A stretch of 64,000 nt of DNA from Xestospongia muta (Eukaryota > Porifera > Demospongiae > Haplosclerida > Petrosiidae), in contig OY848920.1 of the NCBI GenBank assembly GCA_963693285.1, forward strand, positions 8,654,954-8,718,953. Direction: 5' to 3'. This document shows, in pieces, positions 1 to 9,159 of this stretch. Under the pieces are notes generated by a model. It saw only the letters and a list, made by a program, of their open reading frames with translations, was not told where the DNA came from and did not search any database. Within the stretch, counting starts at the first letter, position 1; each line of letters opens with the position of its first letter. The translations under genes were made by a program, and so were the position numbers.

Positions 1-481
1 AATTTTAATGAATGTATATGTATCATTAATATATCACAATGACAAATGCCACAACCAGTTATAATTGTGAAGTGTATCTTTAAAATATCATAGAATATGG
101 AACATTAGCTACATTATTAGAAGACGTTGTATTTGTGTGTGGTATTAACAAAAACAAAGTAGACAAGTAATTACTACAACTTCCCAAGACAATATTACAT
201 TGCTAACCTAATGTTTATTGACATAAATAATTTCTTTGCTAAGAGTCAGATTCTGTAACTTGTTTATCTCAACAATGAGAGGGGAACATGGCAATTGTCA
301 TAGTATAATAATTTTGATAATATCTTGCTCATAATCATATCGCCAGTTAATTGTAGGAACTGCCTTATTTAAAAAACTCTAGATTGTGACTACAAAGTAT
401 CTTTCATATTTGACCTGATCTATGACAATATTGTGAAGAAGTGCTAGTAAAAAGTACTATTATTTTTACATTATGACATAC
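1..481 (-). other. Intron of gene A, near-copy of gene D intron
   Basis: No coding exon is visible. The stretch is almost identical to about 28,843-29,316, the intron of gene D between its acidic linker exon and its LRR exon. By analogy this is the same intron of gene A, and the LRR exon of gene A should lie several hundred bases beyond the left edge. Confidence 0.6.
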
Positions 482-3233
482 CGTCTTCTGACTGTTCATC
501 ATCTGACTTTTTGTCTTCAGGAGGACTCTTCTCATCTTTTAATTCGGATTCTTGGGTAGATTTTGTTTGGGTCTCCTCAAGACCTTGTTCAATCATTAGT
601 TCATGAACCTTTGGTATGAATGCTATATCTAGTAGCAATGAATAATATACAATCAGTAATAATTAGATCATTAGATTAATGTAGGTGGGGCTATCTAAAG
701 TCAACTATTATTTGTGTCTATTTCATAGTGACTTTTATTCTGTTTAATGTGTATTAATTTTAGTAAATTTCTAGCCTAGTTTTCTACTCAAATTTTCATT
801 TTTTGCTCTGTTAATTTTAGTGATTGTTGCAATACTTGCTAAAATTCCTAAAATACTACACTACAAAAAATTAAAAATAGACTTAAAGTAACTCTAGTTT
901 GACACACATCTCATCTCACTCCAGAACTCTCCTGTGTACATATCAAAGGAAGCTACAACAAGCGATGAATCTCATCACTACAGCTGTGGTACTAGAAATA
1001 AACTTTGTCTTGTGTAGCCAGCCCTTCTAGGGAAAAGGTGCTTGGATATAAACTGATGGCATTGTTTCCACTTGCTATCCACTCATATACAAATTACCTT
1101 TTAAGTTTTGCTTTATTTCCTCAATTTGTTTGTCTCTCTCTCTTAGTTGTAATGTCAATGATATGATGATCTCTTGTAGTGTCTCTATTTCTTTCTGTCT
1201 CTCAGTAGATACTGATAACTCCTCAATAACTAAGAGAAAAGAACAAGTTATGCCAAAGTACTTACAATAAGTTATAGCTATTGCATTAATTCACCTTCTT
1301 TTTGTTTTGTCAAATCTTCAATCTGTTTTTCTTTTACTTGTCTCAATTCTAAACAAACCAACTTATTAGTATTAGCCAAAGAACTAGTTATATTTATAAT
1401 CACATAAATTAATGAATAAGGAAGATATACAAAGTACAGTAATCAACAGCCATTGATGTTATTCACTACAAGTACAAATACCTTCATTCATAGACTCTAT
1501 TTCCATAGTCATCTTTTTACTGATGCTTTGTTGCAGTTCCAGTCGACTTCTTAACTCCTTTGTGTTCTTGTCTATAATAGCTCTAACCTCCTATATATCA
1601 ACAAACAACATATGTAGTAACTGTTGTCTATCCAACACATTTCTTACCTTGTCTCTTTGACGTTTGTCATAAATAGTACGATAGCCAATTGTGAGCTTAA
1701 GCAATCCCATCTCTTTTAATAGACCAAGGTTCTCTTCTGCTGTCACTAATAGAATATCCATCATATGGTGTGGAGCATAGCAGGTAACAATGATGGAGTT
1801 GCCTTCACTGATAGTTCTAACTTGGACAGAATCAGCCATATCTTTAAATGCTTTTGACAGCAAATTTTTTATATCATTGAGAGTGTATTCATCAGGTTCC
1901 CAAGCCAGGACAAACACAATAGTGTTACAGGTGAGATGACTACAAAAAGTTATGTTAAAAGTCTGTTTAAAACATATTTTAGCTTTTATTTCCTTGCAAA
2001 ATTTAGTAACTTTTGTTTTGAATTTTGTAATTTTTATGTTGGCGTCCCTGACTTTGTAGTGATCAGCTATGATTTTCAAACAGTGAACATTAATAATGGT
2101 ACATCTGTCTTGAACAACTTCCATAACATCACTAAATGATCTTGCTGAAGACAATCGAGATCTGAGCTCTGGATACCATTTTTTAAGATTGTCCTTGAGA
2201 TCTTTTAGTGAAGTAATACTAGATTCGATGAGAGGCGAAACAGTAACAAAAAGGTTTCCAAAGGCTACTTTCATCTTTTCAAAATCATCCTGATATGGTT
2301 GATTAAGAGTAACATGTAAAGAAATAATTGGATCTATAAAGTAAAATGCGAATTAATGTTAAGTGTATACATATTTATTTACTATACTCCCTGAGTATAT
2401 CTTTAGCAACAGGTACTGCTTGTTCAAACATCAGTAAGACATTAGCAAATATTGCTAACATATTAGGATCTTTATACACTGTACTACACAGTGCTCTCAA
2501 TGGACCATCACCTAGTACACCTCCCAATCTATTGATTTCATCTAATGTCTCCTTAGAGATCACCTTTTCTTTATATAATGTCTGAACAACATCCACAGGA
2601 AGAGAAAGTACTGAAAGTCTACCAGAGAATTTTTGTAATATTTGACAAGCATGAGTGGACAATTTTTCTATCAAAAATAAGAAAAACGATTAACAATAGA
2701 AAAATTGAATCACATGGACTTGTTTCAAAGTCTCTATACCAATATAATGGGAAAGATACCTATTTCAAAATCATACTATAATGAATTATCAATTATCATG
2801 CAAATTCTCTCACTGTAAGAATTCAACAGAAATATTCTACTTACTTCTAGTTAAGTATCCACGTATTTCAGTAGCTTTCTTGTTATTATTAACAATAGGA
2901 CTCTTAATAGCATCAATTACTGTTTCCCAGGTAACAAGATGTGACTCAGTAGTAGTTAACCAGTTCTCAATGACTTCATCAAGTTTGACAGTATTGCTTA
3001 GTAGTTTACTTGGTAAACCATCTAAAAAATTGTGCTCAACCCTGAGGCTTAAACCAATCTCACGCCATTTGGCATCAATACCAGCTAAGACAACAAGCAG
3101 TTCATATTTAGTGGGAGTCTCCTTTATAATATCTGAAATATCTAAGAAATAGACAGAATCAAATAATTAGAGTGATCAACAGTTGCATAAAGTTTTTTGT
3201 CTCACCTAGTTGATTCAGTTGCTTTGCAGCCAT
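482..3233 (-). CDS. Gene A: death domain / CARD-like / domain X / coiled-coil protein, 3' end off window
   Basis: Eight exons can be read: 3233-3206, 3141-2845, 2667-2383, 2333-1648, 1590-1482, 1348-1295, 1229-1098, 628-482. They join in frame with GT-AG borders and give 579 residues before the window edge. The first exon holds only the start MAAKQLNQL. Exon 2 is a death domain (motif KWREIG, then an amphipathic run ending in W-TT and VIDAI). Exon 3 is a second death-fold domain, CARD-like by its spacing. Exon 4 is domain X (about 228 residues), with no P-loop. Exons 5-7 are charged heptad-like coiled coils, and exon 8 is an acidic linker ending SDDEQSED. Death folds bind their own kind in signalling complexes; a cytoplasmic adaptor or receptor role is inferred. 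Gene A is the most divergent member in its 5' half, while its 3' introns match genes C and D closely. Splice borders are by inspection. Confidence 0.7.
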
Positions 3234-3290
3234 CTACTTAGGAATCTCTGATCAACGACAAACTGTTACGCATTATTTATGTTGTTCTTA

Positions 3291-3400
3291 GAAATCCCAC
3301 CCCTAAAGCGTGGGGTGTAACAAAGTTATGGGCTGGTACAGTATTGAAATCCCACCCCTAAAGCGTGGGGTGTAACGAAGTTATGGGCTGGTACAGTATT
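3291..3400. repeat. Two-copy 55-bp tandem repeat with internal hairpin
   Basis: A 55-base unit occurs twice in a row with one base difference (caaag/cgaag). Each copy contains CCCAC and GTGGG separated by about ten bases, which can pair as a short hairpin. It lies just upstream of gene A. Around it, 3,240-4,069 holds no gene I can support; a (TA)n run sits at about 3,866-3,893. Confidence 0.85.
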
Positions 3401-3862
3401 GAATGTACGTTGTAAATTCGATAATCGAAATGAATGTCCCTCCTCGGCCACGGTAGGCAGTGAAATGTAATATTGTGATTTCCAATTTCTGCATTCAGTA
3501 AACTCTACTTTCATATAGCAAACCTAGCTGATTGCACACGATAAGATGGTCAGTTATATATCGATACGCCATGTTTAATAATTAATGAATCTATCTTTCT
3601 TCATGTTGACTTCATCTCAGAATTAGAATAATAAATGAGCAATGACTTACATTCTCTAATCTGGTGATAGGCATCAGCCTAAAGTCTGTATGGCTGGTAA
3701 CTGTTTGATTTGGTTGTTTGTATTTATGCTGTTATATTGATGGAAATTGTGAACATATTCTTGGTTACACATGAAGTAAAGTTTGCTTTAAAAGAGTCAG
3801 ATTAAATAAATGTGCTATATGCTGTGTAATGTAAAAATTGATTGGTTAATTGATTTAATCAA

Positions 3863-3898
<36 letters not shown>

Positions 3899-4069
3899 CA
3901 TTAATTAATGCAAACTGATTGAAAGTAAATATGATACTGTTTTTGAATACTAATATACTATAACTATGGAATTAACTGTTTATTAATGTTTCAATCCTAT
4001 GCAATGTAAATGGCTTGAACAGTAAATTCTATAGTGCATTAGTAATGAAATTAAAACATTATCTTTGTT

Positions 4070-4109
4070 AACCTCGCTGTGCGTGGGCGCATAGCGAGGG
4101 TACTGTAGT

Positions 4110-4146
<37 letters not shown>

Positions 4147-4906
4147 TGTTACCAGAGTTGTTTTTTTTGAACTGCTATAACTTGGCAACCGAAGCATTAG
4201 CAGCTACCAACGTTTAGCAACGAAGAGAAAAGCATGTGGACTTTACAACAGTAGTGTCAAGAACATCGTCAAGGAAAACAGAAGCTTAAAACTCGCAAAA
4301 GAATTTTCAGGCTGCAGAGGTCAAGTGCCGTTTCTCGAAAAGTAAAAAACTTAACGTGGAGATTTTTTAGTATGTTGTAAACAATCTCAGAGGAATACGG
4401 ATCAGCAAGACAGAAGGCCGTTGGTCGAAGTAATCGTTAGAAAAGTTCTGAAAAATGTTTTGTGGACTTGGAGCGAAGTAACGCATTCAGGAAACGTCTC
4501 CAAGCACTGAAAAGACTGCTACTAATAGATAATATATCGATTTATATTTGTACCACGGGACGTTTCCAAAGAAGGTTTCATCTTCAAGTTACAATAAATT
4601 TTGTATATGAAATATTGATAGATTTTAAAGGGTCATGTAAAGACTCAGAGAAACTTTTCATCACGAAAGTAGCACTTAATCTTGCTTGGGAATTGAATGA
4701 TACTATCACTTATTCAGTTACTGCTTCACAAACATGGCAAAGCTAGAAATCAAGCAACAATTAATGAGCATATACAGAATGACAAAGCTTGCCATTTTAT
4801 AACCACACCTTCTGGAATGTTAATAAATTTTCTTGCAATAACAACATCATAGGTGGGCCTAAGCTGGCATAGAATTTATAAATAACTTAGAAACTACAGC
4901 GAGGTT
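4070..4906. mobile_element. Putative non-autonomous DNA element with 11-bp terminal inverted repeats
   Basis: The left end aacctcgctgt (4070-4080) is the exact reverse complement of the right end acagcgaggtt (4896-4906). The left end also folds into a hairpin (CTCGCT..TGCG pairing with CGCA..AGCGAG, about 4073-4098), and GGCAC-TTTA-GTGCC lies just past the right end (908-921 of the 4 kb block). A (GT)n run at 4,115-4,146 sits inside. An open frame of 94 codons (4462-4746) has no feature of a transposase that I recognise. No clear target-site duplication was seen, so the borders are provisional. Confidence 0.5.
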
Positions 4907-5152
4907 CGGCACTTTAGTGCCTTTCATTCTTGTTTTAGTTGCAGTTTTATCATTTTTGATTCACTAATAACTAACCTATTATTGTTCACGTTCAACAACT
5001 TGTTGTCAACTATATATCTTTGAGTTAAGGAAGTATTAATGTACTAGACAATTTGTACATATATCTTGAGTAAATAATTTTACAAATCAGTACTGTCTCT
5101 TATGTTTTCTTGTTCATGAAAATAATTGTCAACATGTCACAATGTACATGTA

Positions 5153-5631
5153 ACGGATTCCCACCTGTGTTAGGCAGCAAAGCAAATCTAACCATTGAGA
5201 ACTGTAACACATATGTTGATGGTGTTACTATTACTTATGGTAGTAATCCTCGTAAACATATCTGGACTTATGCTTGTGGTTTGAATGAAGGTTTTATAAA
5301 TTTTAATGGTATATTAACATTATTATGTCCATGTAATAACATTAGTACTGGAACAACTGTGCCTAGTTTTGTAGGAAGTGATCACTATTGTGAATCTGGA
5401 TTACCTGCAGGACAATTTTGGCAACCAGTCTTATACTCCAATGATCCATTGTGGGATGGACAACAATGTAATGGAAATGAAGGACCATGTTGTACTAACC
5501 CTAAGATGCCATGGTTTGTTAAGATTCTCAATGAGACTACCACTGAAGATATTGAATTAAGGGTGTGTGCAAGTCAAGGTTATAATGATGAAGATACTCC
5601 TCTGGATATATCTCAATATAATCATCATTGA
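5153..5631 (+). pseudogene. 5'-truncated fibrinogen-like fragment
   Basis: From about 5153 the reading frame matches the second half of the secreted gene at 6286-7413, sharing NTYVDGVTITYG, WTYACGL, YYCESGLPAGQ-like, LWDGQQCNGNEGPCCTN and TTTEDIELR. The upstream half (signal peptide and the GGW motif region) is missing, and the sequence before 5153 is unrelated. The frame stays open to a stop at 5631, with AATAAA about 17 bases later, so the 3' end of the original gene was kept. An in-frame ATG at 5110 exists but encodes no signal peptide. It is probably a gene remnant; a short expressed product cannot be excluded. Confidence 0.7.
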
Positions 5632-5639
5632 AGATGTTG

Positions 5640-6285
5640 TATCATTGTAATAAACTCAAATATTAGACTAATCTAAGACTATGGTTATAGATGTTAATTG
5701 TTTGTACATTGTATTGTTGTTTACTCCCTTGTACAATTTATGATGTTAGATCTGAATTTTTCTTTTATAAGCTCAGTGATTTATGTTAAGTTATAGTTCT
5801 TTTTACTGATTTAGTCAATCATTAAAAGTTCTGTCCATTACTCTAAATTACCTTAGTCAGTTCAAATAATGATAATTATCATAAGGTAATGTAATAATAC
5901 CACTTTACATCATGTTTTGCAACTAAAGTAAGACAGTTTTTTCCTCTTATCAGGACATGTTTACTTGACATTTGACAGGTCGTTTAGTGTACATTGATGG
6001 AAAAAAAACTGTCGCTTTGTCTCAGAAATGGCAGCTATAAGGAAAACAATACCAGTTCAGTTTATTCAATCTGGTGTTACATATAAATATAAGCACGTGA
6101 TATGTACTAATGTACAGGTATTAACCTTTATTTTAGTATTATAGAATAAACTATTGTACATGTATTTAATAGTAAAACAGTACACAACATTTTTTAATTT
6201 ATAACTGAATGTATATAAACAAAATTGGCAATTCATCAAGACTTTATGCCATTGCTTTAAAATCTATCAGTTATTTTGACTAATA
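5640..6285 (+). other. Gene-free spacer upstream of the fibrinogen-like gene
   Basis: No supported gene. An ATG at about 6028 opens 30 codons that run into a GT at a plausible donor (cag|gtatta, about 6117), so a short 5' exon is conceivable. I do not call it because the gene at 6286 has its own start and signal peptide. Confidence 0.4.
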
Positions 6286-7413
6286 ATGTATTTTTTGGCT
6301 ATTTCCTTTCTTATACATGTAGCTTTCATCTCTCCCATTTCAGGTGATCCTATTAAGGTGTATTGCGATAATTCATTTTGTGGTAAAGGTCCTTCTGGAT
6401 CCTTAACTGAATTTTCCATTGATGTTTCTCCCATTGACGACTGCTTAACTTGCAAATTAAAGGATAATGTCGACTATAACAACTTTACAGATTTCTATCC
6501 AACTAAATATTGTACAGGCGTCTCTAATAAATGTAATAATGGTACTGAAATTCTTATTGAAGGACTCTTAGAACAGCTAAAAGCTATTTCTGAGTTCCTT
6601 TACTCATGTCCTACCGGGTGTTTAGAGATTCTACAGAGGAATAACCTAACTACATCAGGCTATTACACAATACGAGCTCCTAATGATTCTTTTATGTCAG
6701 TCTATTGTGATATGGAGGGTAGTAACTGCAATGGTCAAGGAGGCTGGATGAGAGTAGGCTACCTCAACATGAGTGAACCTTGTGCTACCTGTCCTCCTGG
6801 ACTAACATTACGACAATTTAATGACATAGACCATGGACTTTGTGGTCGACCTATGTCTTCATCTATAACTTACTCTACTCATGGACTTCATTATTGCAAA
6901 GTCTGTGGTCAAATAAAAGGTTATCAGTATAATTCACCAGACGGATTTCCACCTTTGCATTCTGGTTTTAGTAAAACTGCAAACATTGAGGACTGTAACA
7001 CATATGTTGATGGTGTTACTATTACTTATGGTAGTAGTCCTTGTAAACATATCTGGACTTATGCTTGTGGTTTGAGTGAGAGATTAGAAGGCCAAGTTTT
7101 ATATTGGTGTCCATGTAATAATGGAAGTTATGGAACAACTGTACCAGGTTTTGTAGGTAATGATTATTATTGTGAATCTGGATTACCTGCAGGACAACAT
7201 TGGCAGTCAGTCTTATATTCCAATGATACATTGTGGGATGGACAACAATGTAATGGAAATGAAGGACCATGTTGTACTAACCCTAGGATGCCATGGTTTA
7301 TAAAGGCTCTCAATGAGACTACCACTGAAGATATTGAGCTGAGAATGTGCAGTAGTGAAGTCCCAAGTAATGAAGATACTCCACTAGAGGTTATTGAGCT
7401 TTATGTTCAATAA
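6286..7413 (+). CDS. Secreted fibrinogen-like / GGW-domain protein, single exon
   Basis: Open frame of 375 residues. The start is chosen because it opens a classical signal peptide (MYFLAISFLIHVAF, likely cleavage after PISG). Residues about 105-150 carry the fibrinogen-type entry YYTIRAPNDSFMSVYCDMEG followed by GGWMRVGYLNMSEPC; the usual fibrinogen calcium-site and end motifs are not apparent. The second half ends with GPCCTNPRMPWF and TTTEDIELRMC, a pattern I know from large families of secreted proteins in sponges and cnidarians. It is cysteine-rich, as expected for an extracellular, disulphide-bonded protein, and has several N-x-S/T sequons. It may be a lectin-like secreted or surface recognition protein (inference). 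It lies alone on the plus strand between genes A and B, with related fragments at 5.2, 7.9 and 16.1 kb. Confidence 0.85.
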   Translation: MYFLAISFLIHVAFISPISGDPIKVYCDNSFCGKGPSGSLTEFSIDVSPIDDCLTCKLKDNVDYNNFTDFYPTKYCTGVSNKCNNGTEILIEGLLEQLKAISEFLYSCPTGCLEILQRNNLTTSGYYTIRAPNDSFMSVYCDMEGSNCNGQGGWMRVGYLNMSEPCATCPPGLTLRQFNDIDHGLCGRPMSSSITYSTHGLHYCKVCGQIKGYQYNSPDGFPPLHSGFSKTANIEDCNTYVDGVTITYGSSPCKHIWTYACGLSERLEGQVLYWCPCNNGSYGTTVPGFVGNDYYCESGLPAGQHWQSVLYSNDTLWDGQQCNGNEGPCCTNPRMPWFIKALNETTTEDIELRMCSSEVPSNEDTPLEVIELYVQ

Positions 7414-7414
7414 A
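7409..7414 (+). promoter_or_regulatory. Polyadenylation signal overlapping the stop codon
   Basis: AATAAA begins in the last codon (CAA) and includes the TAA stop of the fibrinogen-like gene, so the 3' UTR would be extremely short. Confidence 0.6.
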
Positions 7415-7789
7415 TATTTCTTGACAATTGTCTTTGTTGTTATTTTTATATACGCACACAAACAAACAATACTTTAATAAACTGTGTATTAAGTACTTTG
7501 AAGAATAATTGTTATTTTAAGTAATAATATCAACTTATTAATATATAAGAAAAACATTTTAGTGGGGAAGGTAAAAATACTTTACAAGGAGGAAAATAAA
7601 ACTTCCAAAAACAATTCAACGGATAAAAAGAAGAACAATGTGATTAAAATAAATGAAATATTATCACAATAAATTTGTAGACAATATTCTCAATGCTATT
7701 TGTTCACAGGTATGGTCCTATGATGGTCATATTCTAATAATTGATAAAATATAGCATATCTGTTAGTTGAAGACAGTTTTTGTTATGAA

Positions 7790-7895
7790 ATATAAGCTGC
7801 TATACTACTGCTATACTATACTATATACTGCTATATACTGCTATACTATATGCTATACTATACTACTGCTATACTACTGTGGTACTATAGTACTG
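7790..7895. repeat. Imperfect ctatactactg minisatellite
   Basis: Irregular iterations of gctatactact / ctatatactg cover about 100 bases. The rest of 7,440-8,329 holds no intact gene. Confidence 0.7.
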
Positions 7896-7917
7896 AGGCA
7901 AATTGTGATCACATTTT

Positions 7918-8290
7918 AGTACAGTATGAAGGGTAGTAGCTGTGATAATAAGGGAGGCTGGATGAGTGTAGCCTACTTCAACATGAGTGAACCTAATGCT
8001 ACCTATTATTTTGGACTGACACTACAACAATTTGACAACATAGATCATACACTTTAGTTTGTGATTGACTTCATCTTTGTCTACTTATCCATTTCATTAC
8101 AGTGAGATCTGTGGTCAAATAAGATGTTCATGAGATGTATATCAACCATTTTGGTTGTTGATAGAAATGTTAGTCCAAATATTGACAACTGTAACACATA
8201 TGCTGATAGTATTACCAATATTCTTAACTTAATATGGAGATATGGTGATAGAAATGTCAGTCCAAATATTATCAAGTTAATGACTAAGTT
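7918..8290 (+). pseudogene. Decayed fibrinogen-like fragment (GGW region)
   Basis: The frame around 7925-8055 matches the GGWMRVGYLNMSEPC region of the intact gene (reads as GGWMSVAYFNMSEPN, then YYFGLTLQQFDNIDH) and then hits a stop. Further pieces resembling the CKVCGQIK and NCNTYVDGVT parts follow in broken frames up to about 8,290. Confidence 0.65.
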
Positions 8291-8329
8291 TAATAATTAG
8301 GTTAAGAGTCTTTAAAATTGTAAAGCAAA

Positions 8330-9159
8330 CTAAGAAAATTCAGGAAACAAGACTAAATCTTCTTCACGCCAGAAATGAAGTCTGTCTTTGATAGAATGAT
8401 AACTGTCTAACTTTTCACACCTTTCTATATGATGATTGGACAAGTATAGTTCCTGTATTGTGGTGTTTTTAACAAGTGCAGCACAAATTGTCTCAATATC
8501 ATCATCGTTCAATGAAGTATTGTCGAGACGTAATTCTATCAGTGATGTAGTTGTTTCTATTAACTTTACTATTGTACTGGTACTGATTGAAGTGATGTGA
8601 GGATTACCACTGATGTTCAACTTAGTCAATGTTTGATTTTTAGTGAGTCCATCACAGATATATTGGACACCATTATCAGTGATGTTACAGTTGAAGAGAG
8701 TTAATTTTTCTAGTGTCGTGTTAGTAGTTAACATGTTAGACAAAAAAGTTGTGTCTTCGTCTGTGATAGGAATACGCCAAATCCGTAAAACTTTAAGTGT
8801 AGTGTTAAAATATAGAATATCAGTGATTTGTTTAATACCATCTGCAGTAAGTGGAGAAGAGCGTAGCCATAGTTCTAATATTGTTTTATTAGTTTTAAGA
8901 GTCTCCGACAAAATGGATTCACATTTACTGTCCAATGAAGTGTTATATATATAAAGTCTCCACACTGTACACTTATTAAGATTGTTTATAATAACTGCAG
9001 TACTTTCAGGAGATGATGAGAAGAGTTCAATAGTCCATTCTTTTTCTGTTTGTTGTTCTTTCATTAATATACTTATAACATCTTCACTTTGTGCTATACT
9101 TGGTCTAGTGAGTACAACACTATTGCTATATTCATTCCACCAAACTCTTCCAGTGTCTC
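8330..9159 (-). CDS. LRR exon of gene B
   Basis: Opens at acceptor ttataacag and runs 276 codons to a stop. A lead segment (SSPESTAVIINNLNKCTVWRL) is followed by ribonuclease-inhibitor-type repeats with the recurring pattern NxTLxxLxLxxCNITDxGVxxI. A phase 1 start fits the acidic exon at 10562-10515. Confidence 0.85.

Noticed and set aside
2781..3152. Plus-strand frame with a hydrophobic stretch
   Set aside because: Antisense of the death-domain exon of gene A, which has the better conserved reading and matching splice sites.
3291..3400. CRISPR-like repeat
   Set aside because: Only two directly adjacent copies, no spacers, and a eukaryotic setting.
4462..4746. 94-codon frame inside the putative DNA element
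   Set aside because: No transposase motif seen and no related frame in the window; kept only as a note within the element.
8643..8954. Plus-strand open frame opposite the LRR exon of gene B (similar ones at 16777, 14366 and 33091)
   Set aside because: It is the antisense of repetitive LRR codons and appears wherever those exons occur; no start context or splice support.
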